Shown in pieces: positions 11,635 to 23,105 of a stretch of DNA of 64,000 nucleotides. The notes beneath the pieces are model-generated. The model saw only the letters and a program-made list of their open reading frames with translations, ran no database searches and had not been told where the DNA came from. How positions within the stretch are numbered: the first letter of the stretch is position 1; each line of letters begins with the position of its first letter. The translations under genes and the position numbers were made by a program. Source of the DNA: Cryptomeria japonica (taxonomy: Eukaryota; Streptophyta; Pinopsida; Cupressales; Cupressaceae); contig NC_081414.1 of NCBI RefSeq assembly GCF_030272615.1, positions 527,911,137 to 527,975,136 on the forward strand, given 5' to 3'.

Positions 11635-12588
11635 TGATGTAGGAGCACCGAAGTAGCTCATCTGGTTGATGAAGGAGCACCAGAATAGTTTATTCGGTTA
11701 GAGCAGTTATCAATGGAGTTGTTTGGAGATCGTTGAATTTCTTCATTTTTTGGATTCAGAGTCATGGATTTGGATTTATCATCTTGAGGTATTTGTTTTG
11801 ATCATATTCAAGATTCATGGCATTTTGATTTGGTCCCGGTGAGATATCGATTCCGGTATTGGTGTGTTCTTACCGGTTGGTCTTGTAGTGTGTGTAGCAG
11901 AGATGAATCAGGTTGCAGGTGGTTTTTGTAACTTGATGACCATTGAGTGATATTGTTTTGGGCCTTAACCGATGTTTCCGGAGGTCCACATGAAGTTATA
12001 TGTATTTTGGGATGTCTCGGTGATTTGGTCCAACATGCTATTGTTTGTACATTTCATCTTGAACTAGTTGGTCTTAGGGAGACTTGAATGAGTTGTTATT
12101 ACTTGTGGATGGTATAAAGGGAAATTTTAGAGATTCATTTTGGGACAGAGGCCGGAGGAAGAAGAGATCAAGCTTGAAGATGTAGTTTCCGGAGAGATTC
12201 TAGTCCAGGGGGATTGAAGTTTAGAAGGACTAAGGTCCGGATCAGTGTAGAACAATGCAGACTGTTACCGAAGGCCGAATTGCTGAGTAGATCATATGTA
12301 GATCATAATTTTGAGTTGTAAGCATTGTTTTGTAATCCTGGGCTGCGGTCCAACATGTGTAAAGCCTACACGCTAATGTAATTAATCAATTATCTTAAGG
12401 ATTGATTTCATTTTTATTTTCACTGGTTATATCATGTGTTATATCTACCAGTTAGGATTGCTCTTTCTGTTTTACCAATTATATCCTTGTGTTGTGTTAC
12501 CGATTGCCAGTATCTTGTATGGTGTTTTGTGTTATAGGCTGCAAGGTGGGGATATCCTTCATTGGATCTCCCTACCTTGGCTGTATCA
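11635..12588 (+). mobile_element. Solo LTR (954 bp) inside Copia 1
   Basis: The unit begins TGATGTAGGAG and ends GGCTGTATCA. It is flanked by a perfect 5-bp duplication AAACT (11630-11634 and 12589-12593). Removing it restores the Copia RT to RNase H junction, by comparison with Copia element 2. A TATAAAGG box lies at 12113. There is no partner copy in the window and no coding content, so it is a solo LTR left by recombination. It lacks the C-run motif shared by the other Copia LTRs and so is another family. Confidence 0.88.
12113..12120 (+). promoter_or_regulatory. TATA box in solo LTR 11635-12588
   Basis: TATAAAGG lies about 480 bp into the LTR, a usual place for the U3 promoter of an LTR this long. 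Confidence 0.45.
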
Positions 12589-12593
12589 AAACT

Positions 12594-13266
12594 TTTTCAG
12601 TAATTCCTTCACATATTTAGTTTGAGATATAAAAATACCTTTTCAAGTCTATGAAATCTGCAAACCTAAGAAAAATTTCATCTCTCCTATCATAGACATC
12701 TCAACTTCTTTCTGTATATCACTGACAAACTTCATACTCAAGTCATCATCTCCTCCAAAGATAATGTCATCAACAAAAACTTCAACAATCAAAATGTTAT
12801 CATTCTCAATCTTGAAATCTAGATTATTATCAACAATACCTTTATTAAATCCTAATTTCAGCAAATACTTATCCAATATAGCATACCAGACTCTAGGGGC
12901 TTGTTTCAATCCATAAAGAGCTTTCTTTAGTTTTCATACCATGTCTCCATCATCTGATAATGAAAATCCATCAGGTTGCTCAATGTAGACTTCTTCCTCA
13001 AGATCACCATTCAAAAAGGCTGACTTGACATCCATATGATATACCTTTAAATCCTTATAAGTAGCATATGCAAGTAATAGTCTAACAAATTCAAGTATAG
13101 ATACCGGAGCAAAATTATCCTCATAATCAATCCTTTCCTTTTGTGAATATCCTTTGCATACCAATCTGGCTTTATTTCTGACAACTTCACTAGCTAAATT
13201 CAATTTGTTCTTGAATATCCATTTAGTACCAATCATATTCTTGTCTTTAGGTCTAGGCACAAGTTC
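12594..13266 (-). pseudogene. Copia 1 reverse transcriptase
   Basis: Pieces 13260-12934 and 12909-12649 form one RT_2-type domain. Motifs seen: [24 protein letters not shown] (FAPV), [19 protein letters not shown] with the first catalytic Asp, [10 protein letters not shown], and [10 protein letters not shown] holding the paired Asp. A TGA at 12934 sits where relatives have Trp. Stops near 12649 break the C-terminal end. It is cut on its 5' side by LINE 2, at the codon after NNTW, and on its 3' side by the solo LTR at 11635. The catalytic residues remain but the gene is inactive. Confidence 0.88.
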
Positions 13267-13444
13267 CCATGTGTTCTGATTAATTAAAAAGCCAGGTTTT
13301 CAGGACCCGAAACCTTTAACAAAGGATATTAAGATAAGACACCAAAAAGATCAGTGCTTAAGAACCACATACAAAAAGATTGGCAAAAAGCCAGTGAACC
13401 GAAAGGACAACAAAACAAACAACAACAAAGAAACTACGAAGGCT

Positions 13445-15392
13445 CTACACAATAATTTTCTTCAACAAGTCCTCCGCCTTTATCACTAGTTCATCGTAAG
13501 TGGCCCCGATAGCTTTCAGGTCTTCCAAATCCTTGTTAGATTTTTTGTCCTTCTTTTTGCCTCTGGTGCGAGTTCTGGGGCCTTGAGCTTCCCCTATTCC
13601 TTCCATTTCTGGGTCAATGTCCAAGATTTCCTTTTCATCATCCAGTTTGCTGATGAGAGTGTTGATGTTGTTGGCTGAAATCTTTAGGATGCTAGGGCTC
13701 TATTCAGCAATGTTCTTCAGACACTCCTCAATTTTACTAATTTTGCTAATATTTTCTGAGAGAGTGTGGTCGTTAGTGTCAACAATATTTTTCCTTTCTA
13801 GCAAATCCTTCTCAATTTTTTCAAACCTGGGGTTGAAAACATCTCTTATGTCTTCAACTTTGGCAATGGTGCTTTTCAGGTCCTCTATGTAGTTAGCCAT
13901 GGTCTTCCCTTCCCCAGTACTAATGGTTTCCAGGATCAAGATTCTATTACAGAGTTTTTTATTTTCATCCACAGCTTTCTTGTAACCATTGATAAGCCAC
14001 TCCATAGTTTCCATGAAACCTTGCAAACCATCGAGGGGAGGGTTAGAGGGGGGGTCAACTTTTCTAGGGGTTGCCTTTTCCTCTTTAGGGGTGTTCTGGA
14101 TGGTAGTTGTGTCAACATCCCTAAGAGCCTCTTCCATGGTCTCCTTTTCCAGATTTTGATCAGCTTCCAGGGCCCTTACTTACTTGTGGGCTTCCGATTC
14201 CTTAACAATATCCTCTTTCTTCTTGTGCATTTTCCTAGTCTGGGTGTGAGCTTTTGTCTTCTTCTTTAGTAGCCCTTGAGGGTTCTCCTCCTCAAAGTCA
14301 TCTGAAGTCTCCTCTTCCAAAGAAATGCTAATCAAGGGTCTACCTTTAGTCTTTTTGCCCTTAGAGGATGAGGGTCTGGTTTTGATGTATTTCCTCTTCT
14401 TCCCACTTTCATAATCCGAGACATCCATGCTATCCTCAGTGTTAGTCGAAGGGTCACTTTTAGACTCCTCTTCCTCTAAGAAGGTAGGGTCAGACCCCTC
14501 ATCCTTAGAATCCATAGAGGGCTACATCCGAGCAATTTGGTTGGCCTTAAGATGGTCATAGATTAGGACCATAAGGCCTTGATGCATGGTCGTATCACCC
14601 TATGGGTTCTCTTTGTAGGCCTTGAGGGAAGCATTCATTGAATAGAGCAGAAAATAAGGGAAGTTAACCTTATCATTGTGCCTAAAGTGATTCAATAGAA
14701 CAAAGTGATAACCATAAACTTTTGTGAACCTACCATCTAGAGTGATATATTGCATTAAAACAAAGAGGACTTCCCGCCAGGGTTTGGCAAAAGCCCTGGG
14801 TGGGTAGTAGGTTTTGCTCAACTTTACCAATCATTTTTTTCTCCTTCTCGGTATCTGAATATCTTTCAATAGCTTCCCTACTGACTTTCCTATCTCTGTA
14901 GAAGTTGCACCCTTCTCTTGTGAGGCTCGTAGCTTGTGCAATTAAATCTTCATCGATTTCTACAGTTTGGTCTCCCATTTTCAGCATGCCCTTTTTCCAA
15001 TTTTTACAGAAAAAACTGGTGACCATGTCATCTCAACCATGGAGTCTCTCCATGAATTTTGAGAAGCCACCCTTCTGCAGAATACCACCCATATTGTCGT
15101 TGTTCAACACCAAATTTTGAAACTTGCAGAGCAAATTAGCCGGTGAGCTTTTTGGAACTCTCAAAGTAACCCAGAAAGCATGGGAACTTATGGAATTGGT
15201 AATATAATGAATGAATCTCTCATTATTATAATGACTCAAAGTACTCAAGTCAATTCTTTTTATAATTATCCTATCCATCAAGTATTTTTGGAGTACTTCT
15301 ATAACGATCATAGCAAATGATTTGCCTGACATCTTCGGGGAGTCCTTGTTCTCCCATCCACATGGTAATTGCTTCCTATTTAACCACCGCAT
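13445..15392 (-). pseudogene. LINE 2 ORF3 (novel third ORF), broken
   Basis: The start codon at 15392 lies inside the end of the RNase H frame: ATG overlaps so that ORF2 stops 17 bases later. About 650 codons follow to a TAG at 13445. There is one frameshift near 14830 and stops near 15030, 14600, 14522, 14180 and 13700. The N-terminal domain contains GGFSKFMERLHG, LTREGCNFYRDRKVS and HFVLLNHFRHNDKVNFPY. These align with FMEKL, LNFF and HFMLLNHFRHDKKVSLPY of LINE 1 ORF3. A Lys/Glu/Ser-rich middle (KKRKYIKTRPSSSKGKKTKG), a helical segment predicted as coiled coil, and a basic RTRTRGKKKDKK tail follow. The function is unknown. Confidence 0.75.
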
Positions 15393-15943
15393 GGGTAGCC
15401 CAGTCAGCAGAGCAATTGGCCTCCCGATAAATGTGGGAAATGTAGCTTTTTTTAAAGGTGCTTATAAGGTCTCTAGCAGAGATGATTATGTTGTTGATCA
15501 ACCATGAAGGTTTTGAGACCCCCTTAAGACAATTTATAATATTGTTTGAGTCCCCTTCAATCCATAGGTAGGGACAATTCCATTTTTTAGCTAGGAGGAT
15601 ACCTTGGAGAGTTGCCATAGCTTCAGCTTTATGATTAGTTTGGATTCCAATAGGGACAACAACCATTTCCTTGCACATTCCTTTGTCATCTCTTAGAACA
15701 GCTCCACAACCTGAAGGACCTGAGTTACCTTTGGCAGCACCGTCAAAATTAACTTTGAACCAACCATGAGGGGGGGGTTTGCCATTTGGCTTCAAGCCTT
15801 TTATTATGGTTGAGGTTTGGACTGTCGATACTCTTCATATTCCACACCCTTAATATATTTGCTTCAAGAGAGTTGTTCGAAAAACAAGGACCCTCAATGA
15901 TCCCTATATTTTCCTGAATCGCCCATTGGATTTTCTGGAACAC
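15376..15943 (-). pseudogene. LINE 2 ORF2 C-terminal RNase H
   Basis: RNase H motifs are clear in the piece from 15795 to 15376: FKVNFDGAAKGNSG (Asp), NHKAEAMATL (Glu), LWIEGDSNNII (Asp) and EANCSADWATH (Asp). A frameshift in the G-run near 15770-15778 separates it from the preceding frame, which is open back to 15943. The domain ends at the TAG at 15376, and the ORF3 ATG sits just upstream of this stop. In LINE 1 the equivalent domain is intact at 41100-41624. The enzyme would degrade the RNA template strand. Confidence 0.85.
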
Positions 15944-16069
15944 AATATCTTGATTGAGGGAAACATCCCTGAAGATTCGATTATTTCTTTCATTCCATAG
16001 TCCTCATAGGATGTGAGGAAGCGAGAGCTGCCACAAAGATCTCAAAAAAGAATTAGTCCATTTTATGTT

Positions 16070-16302
16070 CTAGGAGGAAAACAAATCTTTGATGGTATTG
16101 GGAAACACCCAGGCAATACTAAAACTATTGAGAAATATTTTCCAGACTGAGGCTGAGAAGGGGCAGTGGATGGAAGGTGGTCCACAAACTCTTCTTCCTG
16201 AAGGCATACATCACATCTATTAGGGAAAGCAAAGCCTCTACTTTTCAAGTTGTCAAGGGTCAAGATTTTATTATGGAGGATGGTCCAGAAGAAGAAATTG
16301 AT
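16070..16302 (-). pseudogene. LINE 2 zinc-binding segment of ORF2, truncated
   Basis: Beginning right at the insertion edge, the minus strand reads FFFWTILHNKILTLDNLKSR, then CDVC and a downstream His. LINE 1 has the matching FF*IFIQNKILTLDNLHKR and CSLC at 40617-40740. This is the zf-RVT region that follows the RT in plant LINEs. Its start gives the 5' truncation point. The same reading frame happens to join the Copia frame upstream, making a spurious Copia-LINE fusion ORF 16605-16063. Confidence 0.8.
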
Positions 16303-16605
16303 CCATGTGTTATTCTTTTCAATTTGATTCAATTCTTCTTCCATAGCCTTCATCCAATTTTCATCTTTGCAAGCCTCAATAACATCTTTAGGTTCAATTT
16401 TAGAAATCAAACATATCTCTTCAGCAGCTAGCCTTCTACTAGTCATCACGCCTATATTTTTATCACCAAAAATATAATTTTCAGAGTGATTCAATCTTAC
16501 ATACCTCAGAATCTTCTGATTATTCTGATTTTCAGGTTGATGCACCTCTTCATCAGCAACAGTAATATCCAGGTTAACTATCTCTACTGAATCATTCTGC
16601 TTCAA
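16303..16605 (-). pseudogene. Copia 1 pol segment between integrase and RT
   Basis: Residues such as MTSRRLAAEE, EPKDVIEACKDENWMKAM and EELNQIEKNNTW are the usual lead-in to a Copia RT domain. The last residue before the LINE is Trp of NNTW. Copia element 2 continues from the same point with [10 protein letters not shown]. Confidence 0.85.
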
Positions 16606-16665
16606 TTCTTGTCTAAATTTGTGTTAAAACAATATTCTAATATCATCATATTTGCATGCTCTGAT

Positions 16666-17650
16666 TTATTTTCCACAACTCTCATCAACCTTCACATTCG
16701 CACTTTCCACTATCTTTCTTAGTCTCTTATTGTAGCACTGGTAGGCTTTTCTCTTTGTTGAATATCCCAAGAAAATTCCTTCATCACTTCTTGCATCAAA
16801 CTTTCCTATATCCTCATCTCTCTTGATATAACACTTGCTTCCAAAAATTAAGAAATATCTCACATTAGGAACATGACCAAACCATAGCTCATAAGGAGTC
16901 TTACAGGTATCACGTTTTATATGCACTTAGTTGAATGTGTAAACAACAGTGCTAACAACTTCTCTCCAATAGATCTTTGGAATATTCCATTGAATCAACA
17001 TTGTCCTTGCAACATCTAAGATAGTTATGTTCTTCCTTTCAACAACTCCATTATGCTGTGGGGTTCTCGGAGCATATAATTGTCTTCTAATTCCATGCTT
17101 CTCACAGAATGAGTCAAACTCACTAGAACAAAATTCTCTTCCTTTTGTAGATCTCAGACACTTCAGCTTCAATCCTATCTCAGTCTCAACTTTTTCTTTG
17201 AATATCTTGAATTTTTCCAATGCTTTTTATTTTTCCCTCAAAAAGGAAACCCACATCATCCTAGAATAATCATCAATCAGTAATATGAAATATTTGTTAC
17301 CCTGCACACTTCTTATACTTGTAGGTCCACATAGGTTAGTATGCACTAGATCTAGCAATCCATCAGATGTATACTACTTACTCTTGAAAGAAATTCTTTT
17401 TTGCTTTCCCATTTGACATTCTTTACATACCGGATTAGCAGGCTGAACAATTTTAGGCAAATATCTAACAGCTTGAGTAGAATTTATCTTAATCATTGAG
17501 TCAAACTTAACATGATGGATTCTACTATGCCACAACCAAATTTCATCAATCTAAGCAATCAAACAACTTTTCTCATCGACATTCAAATGAAAGATATTAC
17601 CTTCAGTCTTAGTTTTTGATGCAATCTCTATACCAGAGGCATTTAGGATT
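16666..17650 (-). pseudogene. Copia 1 integrase, catalytic residues lost
   Basis: In minus-strand order there is an N-terminal zinc segment (LWHSRIHHVKF and CKECQMGKQK), the rve core, and a C-terminal region with KTPYELWFGHVPNVRY and GIFLGYS. In the core, the first catalytic Asp of the family's VHTDLCGP is Asn here (VHTNLCGP). The second, in LRSD.GGEF, is replaced (LRSTKGREF). The Glu of the third motif (NGVVERKN) is present. Stops at about 17380, 17230 and 16928 also break the frame. It would have inserted the element's DNA but is clearly dead. Confidence 0.85.
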
Positions 17651-17697
17651 TTGCATTTTCAATTCTTGAATTGCAAATCATAACTTTTTTCAACCAT

Positions 17698-17990
17698 CTA
17701 TCCAACACTTAAAATATTATGCTTCGAACCTTCAACATACAAGACATCATCAATGTTATGCTTACCATCAAAGGAAATAGAACCTCTACCATGTATCACA
17801 CAGGCTTTGTCATCTCCAAATCTTACTATTCCACCATCATACCTCTCCATATTCAAAAATTTTCTTTTATCACCGATCATATGCTGTGAACAATCATTGT
17901 CAATCACCCATTCATCTTTCTCTTCAACTTTAGCAGCTAAATCTTTCTCCTCAATAGTGTAGCTTGTGGAATCAACAGGAATCGGTCCAT
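17698..17990 (-). pseudogene. Copia 1 protease, active site altered
   Basis: The open piece 17907-17698 reads through DEWVIDNDCSQHMIGDK. In Copia proteases the active site is D-S/T-G within the pattern W..DSGCS.HM. Here the Ser and Gly are Asn and Asp. Each change is a single G-to-A step. The domain end DVLYVEGSKHNILSVG is normal. It would have cleaved the gag-pol polyprotein. Confidence 0.85.
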
Positions 17991-18072
17991 CTTTAATAGA
18001 AATGAATACAATTTCATCTTCTTCTGATTCTTCATCTATAACACCTTCATCAGTAACATAACAACAATTCTT

Positions 18073-19008
18073 CTAATGTTTATACTTTTGGTTAGACTTG
18101 TAAGGCTTATCATACTTCTCATGCTTCTCATATCTATCATGCTTATCAAATTTCTCATGCCTATCATATTTAGACATTCTTTCCAGGCACCTAGAAGAAA
18201 AATGTCCTATCTTATTGCAAGAGAAACATTTCAGAGGTAGTTTTACATCATACTTACCAGCACCTTTAGGTAATCTATGGGCAATCAATGCTTCAAGCTC
18301 ATCCAATTCTCTTTCTTGCTCTTCCATCTCTCTTCTCTCTCTTTCATATCTGGATATTTTGCATTCTTCGGGATCATACTTATTCTTTCTAGATACAGAT
18401 GCTCTAAATGTTGTTTCAGACTTTCCACGTGATTCACCAAATTCACTCAGTTCAAATGCAACAATCTTTCTAACCAACATATCTCTTGTCACAGTAGTCA
18501 CACTCGGGATCTCATCAATAGTAGTTACCTTATGTTTGTAAGAAGGAGGCAATGATCTCAACACCTTAGCAACAATTTCATCTTCTTCAAGGGTTCCACC
18601 GGCACATCTGATACCTAGGACAAGTTCATTCACCTTAGCCATGAAGGAGTTTATTTTCTCATCTTCTCCCATTTTCAGCATCTCATACTTCCCTTTCAAA
18701 CTCTGTATCTTAGTAGCTTTGACTTGTTTATCTCCTTCATACAAGGTCTCAAGATTCTCCTAGATCTCATGTACAGTCTGAAGTCCCATTACATTAGTCA
18801 CCTCTGAATTAGTCACGACACTCGGCAATGCTTCCTTAGCTCTAATGTTATTTTCAACAACCTTGATCTCAACAACAGATACCGATCCATTTTGAGGAAC
18901 AAAATAGGCATCCTTTGTAATATTATAGTAATCCTCTCCAAGACATCTCAAGTGCACCTCCATCTGGTTCTTCCATATACAATAGTTACTTCCATCAAAT
19001 CTCAACAC
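18073..19008 (-). pseudogene. Copia 1 gag with CCHC zinc knuckle
   Basis: Start region (19008) reads LRFDGSNYCIWKNQMEVHL, the usual N-terminus of plant Copia gag. A stop at 18760 splits it from the main piece 18744-18073, which contains the UBN2-type helical region (NSFMAKVNELVLGIR and LRSLPPSYKHK). The intact knuckle CFSCNKIGHFSSRC is near 18230. A repeated DRHEK/KYDKHDRYEK basic tail follows. The gene starts 69 bases from the 5' LTR, with the PBS between. It would package the element RNA. Confidence 0.85.
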
Positions 19009-19065
19009 CTCCAGTTGCCATCCCGGATCACCTCAAGTGGTCAAGCTTCTTTCGGAGGATTTATC

Positions 19066-19077
19066 TCTGATACCAAT
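19066..19077 (-). other. Primer-binding site of Copia 1
   Basis: The minus strand reads ATTGGTATCAGA right after the LTR, complementary to the 3' end of initiator-Met tRNA, the common Copia primer. Confidence 0.85.
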
Positions 19078-20416
19078 TGTTGGCAACAACATGAAGGAAA
19101 ATGAAGAGGGGGGAGGGGTGAATCAATTTTCATCAGATAAACAAACAATCTCAAATACAAATCTAATTAACCGCAACAACAACAAAGATAAGCAAATTGA
19201 TAGCACAACACACAACACCAAGATTTTAATGTGGAAAACCCGGTTAAGGGAAAAACCATGGTGGGAACCTACCCATAATAAGATGATACTCTGCAGTAGT
19301 ATATGAAAATAATTACAATGGGGAATACACATGCATTTAGGGTCACTGCTCAAAATAAAATAACCCAGAAGACTACAACCCTCAGGGAAAGTTCACTAAC
19401 TTACTAGAAGTCTCACTGACTTACAAAATATTCAGACAACAATCTAGAATTAACTGAACTGAAAGAATAACATAACTGCAAATGCCTGATGATTGTTCTG
19501 GTTAAGCACATTTGTCTTCTCTGCAACACTCCAATCTCTTCTCAATGAAAATGTCGAATGATGTATTTTCTTGTTTTCACCTTTACCATTCTTTGATAAT
19601 GCAGACACACCACCGATACCAAATTTACATGACTATATCACCTATTTATATAATTCATCAACCTTGCCTACAAGGTTGGTCAAACCCTCAACTCACAATT
19701 ACAAAACTATATTACATGATACAATGATCAACCACCAGACCAATGTAATGATATACATGACATAACATGGACCTAAACCAAATGCTCAAACATGCAACAC
19801 CACCAAAAATCACACCAAGGTCAACCGCAACACGTTACTCCATCAAATAGGTCTCATATAGCATGAACAACACCACCGCATGAACAAAACATCAAAAACA
19901 TGCACAACGATCAATGTATATCATCAAAGAAAATATGACATAATTAGGAAACACCAGCGAGCACGTTAGAATTATCTGTAACAACTGCACCAACACGACT
20001 TATCAAATAACATCTAAAACTCAAGAACACTCAAACAACAACAACTGCCATGAGGAAAGATAACTTGCGGAGCACCAAATCATGAACCATCTAAAATGAA
20101 GATACACAAGAACATCCCAAACAATCTCCCAAAATCTCAACTCAATATCAGATCAACACTGGAATATATCGAAGGAAATATTGAAATCTACAAAGCACTC
20201 ATCAGAAGAACCAAACTATAAACCGGATCATATGATATGATCAATTAAGCTCCTAGATCACTGAAACCAATACAAAAACATATAATGATACAATAAATAT
20301 TCCATATATCGAACCATGATGCCAATAAATCAATCTGCAACTACCAGAGCAATAAATCAAATGAATATGTTGACATCAATGCCAACAACATATCCTAGTA
20401 GCAACAATGTCCAACA
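19078..20416 (-). repeat. 5' LTR of Copia element 1
   Basis: Partner of 9198-10538, with TG...CA ends. It contains the TATA box at 19641-19650 and the G-run/TGAATCA motif near its U5 end (19104-19125). Confidence 0.9.
19641..19650 (-). promoter_or_regulatory. TATA box in Copia 1 5' LTR
   Basis: The minus strand reads TATAAATAGG, as in the partner LTR. Confidence 0.6.
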
Positions 20417-20417
20417 A

Positions 20418-21447
20418 CTCATGACCAAAGACTTATGGATATATTGTCTACTAGAACCTTTAGGGATAAAGCTTTGCAATGGTATTATTCTTTGCCTTTT
20501 TATTATATTACTTCATTTCAACAATTGGCTAATGCTTTGATTCAAAAATTTCACAATAATATTGGTCCTAAAACTACTTTGACTAATTTGGTTCATTGTA
20601 AGCAAGGAGTTAAAGGACAAGTGACTGATTTTATAGGTAGATATAAACATTTACTTTATCAAATTTCTTATCAAGTTCCTGATCATGATGTTTAAAGAAT
20701 TTGTATTGCTAATTTAAAAAAAGACATTAGTGATAAGGTTCTATTTTCCAAGTTTATTTCCTTTATGCAATTGTGTGCAATACTTCATAATTATTAGTTT
20801 CATGTGTGTTAATTTGAATAATCTCCTTCAATGGATCTAGTTGAGAAAAATGATGTTGCTCAACAATCATTTGTGAATTTTAGATCAAACAAAGGTTACA
20901 TCGAGATAAATGACAACATCAACACTCAAGTGACAACCACGAAATCAGGTGTGACCCCTTTATCCAAATAATTTTTAGAAAATAATTAAATCATCTTTCT
21001 TAGTCTTTACATAACATAATGTTGAGGTCAATAAATTCTAATGTGTTGAAACTTCCATCAAGCCAAATGATACTTGTAAACTATTTCCATCTTACCATGA
21101 TGCCAAAGCCTTCTGTCAATATCACCATCAACCTAACCATGATATTGATAAATATTAGACATTGAGGAGTAAAATTCAAGATTTTATTGACAATAATACT
21201 ATATCTGTAGGTGGTGTGAATGACAAGGGAAACGATTCTGCAGCTCCTCCTAATCAAAACCTCCAAATCTTCACCAATTCTTGTCCTTATCACTCTACTA
21301 ATGTGGTTGAGTTTGACTCTCTTGCCTTTTCTCTCGATGAACTTGGTATGAAATCTAACAATGTTTTGAATATTGTGGATAAAACTATACCTCCTAGAGA
21401 TCTATGTTAATTTTGATCCTAGTGAGACTATTGTTGCACCCAATGGC
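20418..21447 (+). pseudogene. Gypsy A gag, central and C-terminal part
   Basis: This continues the gag begun at 8312. Reading from 20435, RTFRDKALQWYYSLPFYYIT, SFQQLANALIQKF and TDFIGRYKHLLYQIS are the Retrotrans_gag (PF03732-like) signature. A stop at about 20694 interrupts it. Near 21108-21180 the pattern YHHQPNHDIDKY...LRSKIQDFIDNN resembles the zinc-knuckle-like end that precedes the protease in this Gypsy lineage, although Cys residues are missing. The sequence stops at NGP where the next insertion begins and resumes at 47261 (LYITM). Confidence 0.75.
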
Positions 21448-21452
21448 CCATT

Positions 21453-22094
21453 TGAAGGAACATAATATGCCATTGAGAGGGGGGGTGAATTAGTGGTAAA
21501 CAAAAAATTGAATTATCTGAATGATTAAAACATTAATCACATAATTGATGCAACTATTCTAAACAATCAAAGCTCGAACAACAATCATCAAGAAACTTAT
21601 GAGCAGAGATGTTCAACACATTTGCACACACACAAGGGAAACACATAACACTAGAGATATCAGGAAAACCAATGGTGGGGAAAAACCTTGGTGAGAAATG
21701 TTGCTGGAGTCTACTGCTCCAATCCAACCTTTCAATGATAAATTGATTACAATGTTTAGGGCACCAACCCAAGGAGCACCAACCCCTGAAGTTTATGGGC
21801 ACCAACCCTTATCTTTATGGGCACCAACCCAAAGGAGCACCTATCCCTACTCTGAGCACCCACTTAGAGATTTACAATGATTCAATAAACAATTTAATAC
21901 AATGGAAAGCCTTGTTACAAATGATTTTTGGAACACTTTACAAATTCTTCCTTTGAGATGACTTGATCCTTTTCTTCTTACTAGCTCTGACCTTCGCTTG
22001 TTGGTCTTGCCATCAATCTTTGTCCTTTGCGCTTCCAATTCTCCTTGTCTCTACAAATAGATTACTACTTTCTGCCCTAATCACACCTTCTTCG
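21453..22094 (-). other. Right (U5) end of the long LTR-like unit
   Basis: This segment holds the G-run and TGAATTAG motif near 21477-21495. Four copies of the phrase GGGCACCAACCC(A) lie at 21755-21835, giving a short tandem array of about 26 bp. No gene is seen. Confidence 0.55.
21755..21850 (+). repeat. Short tandem array, GGGCACCAACCC units
   Basis: The phrase GCACCAACCC occurs four times at about 20-30 bp spacing. A fifth, decayed copy reads GAGCACCTATCCC. Part of the long LTR-like unit. Confidence 0.7.
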
Positions 22095-23105
22095 TGTTGG
22101 CAATTGACACTCATTCGGTAGGAGTTAATGGAATTTTGGGTTGTCATTGATGGAAACTCATGGGAACTCATCTTCAGGTGTAAATATAGTCTATTTGGAT
22201 TCATTGTTTTATCACTTTGCTTTGTTTGGGCTAACCGACATTCATTAAACTTAACCAATATTCACTTTGCTTCATAACCGGTTGAGTCCTGATCCCGGTA
22301 ATGTGTATTTGGAACCCGATAATGGATAGGACTCGACTAGGAGATTTTATGGCCCCAATTATTTCTTTCATGGAATTTATGGTAACATGTGAAGGCCAAC
22401 ATGATCATTGGGATTATGTTTGAAATTAATTATTATCCGACATCTGACATGATTATACTTTTCATTGAAGGTGACATGGTGGAAGATAAAAGGATATTTA
22501 AGGAAATCCTTTCAGTGATGGATTAACAAGTTTTTGGGAATGCAATTTTGGTTGCGAATTATTCAGAGATTATCGGTATGCATTTTGGTCAGTGAATGAA
22601 ATATTTTGTGTGCAGTTTCACGTGCACAGACTAACTGGTAGCAGAACAAGACAAAACAGAGCACCAACAAACCAGTACATAGTGAAGGTTATCAAAGCAT
22701 GAACCATAACTTATCCAACATGGTCAGATGAATATTATAAGTTCATTCTTCGTGTAATTACTTAGTAATTCTTTGTAAGTCAGTGAGACTTCTCCTTTTG
22801 TGTTGAGTAGTGAGCTCTAGGCGGTTGGCCTAATTGCATGTACAATCTGCTTTATGTAATATTTGTATATCTTGATCAAGTATATAGATATTGTGGGTAT
22901 CAGCCCCACAATGGTTTTTCCCTTTGCAGTGTTTTCTAGGTATAAATATTGTTGTTATGGTGTTGCCTCTTTATGTGTTATTTGGTGTATGCACTTTAAT
23001 TTTATTTACTGTTAACTAGTTAATAAACAATAAGTTGAAAACTAAAATTACAGGTAGAACATTGATTCACCCCTGCCCCCCTCTCAGTGTTCTTGGATTC
23101 CAACA
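22095..23105 (+). mobile_element. LTR (about 1.0 kb), plus orientation, probably solo
   Basis: The segment begins TGTTGGCAATTGAC and ends TTGGATTCCAACA. The C-run motif GATTCACCCCTGCCCCCCTC lies 20-40 bp before the end, as in the Copia LTRs. The flanks (CTTCG and CATCT) do not form a clear duplication, so the insertion may be old or rearranged. No partner LTR or coding region accompanies it. Confidence 0.6.

Larger units (their letters stand above)
13276..16302 (-). mobile_element. LINE 2: 5'-truncated L1-type LINE with ORF3
   Basis: The insertion is bounded by a 9-bp duplication CCATGTGTT (13267-13275 and 16303-16311). This is typical of target-primed reverse transcription. Read on the minus strand, it starts within the zinc-binding segment after the RT, runs through RNase H and a complete ORF3, and ends in a 3' tail ACCTGGCTTTTTAATTAATC. 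That tail matches the end of LINE 1 (...CCTACTTTTTCATTAATC). Endonuclease and RT are missing through 5' truncation. Confidence 0.9.
9198..20416 (-). mobile_element. Copia element 1, full-length frame with two nested insertions
   Basis: Two LTRs of about 1340 bp (9198-10538 and 19078-20416) flank, in minus-strand order, PBS, gag, protease, integrase, RT, RNase H and PPT, the standard Ty1/Copia order. Flanking bases are GCTCA on the left and ACTCA on the right, a 5-bp target duplication with one mismatch. The sequence on either side joins into one Gypsy gag domain, confirming the borders. Insertions at 11635-12588 and 13276-16302 interrupt pol. Many stops and lost catalytic residues show that it is inactive. 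Confidence 0.9.

Noticed and set aside
16063-16605. 180-residue ORF joining Copia and LINE sequence
   Set aside because: It reads by chance through the LINE 2 insertion junction (TSD at 16303-16311). It is not a gene fusion.
22095-23105. 5-bp duplication around this LTR
   Set aside because: The flanks CTTCG and CATCT do not match even when the ends are shifted by a few bases, so no target duplication is claimed.
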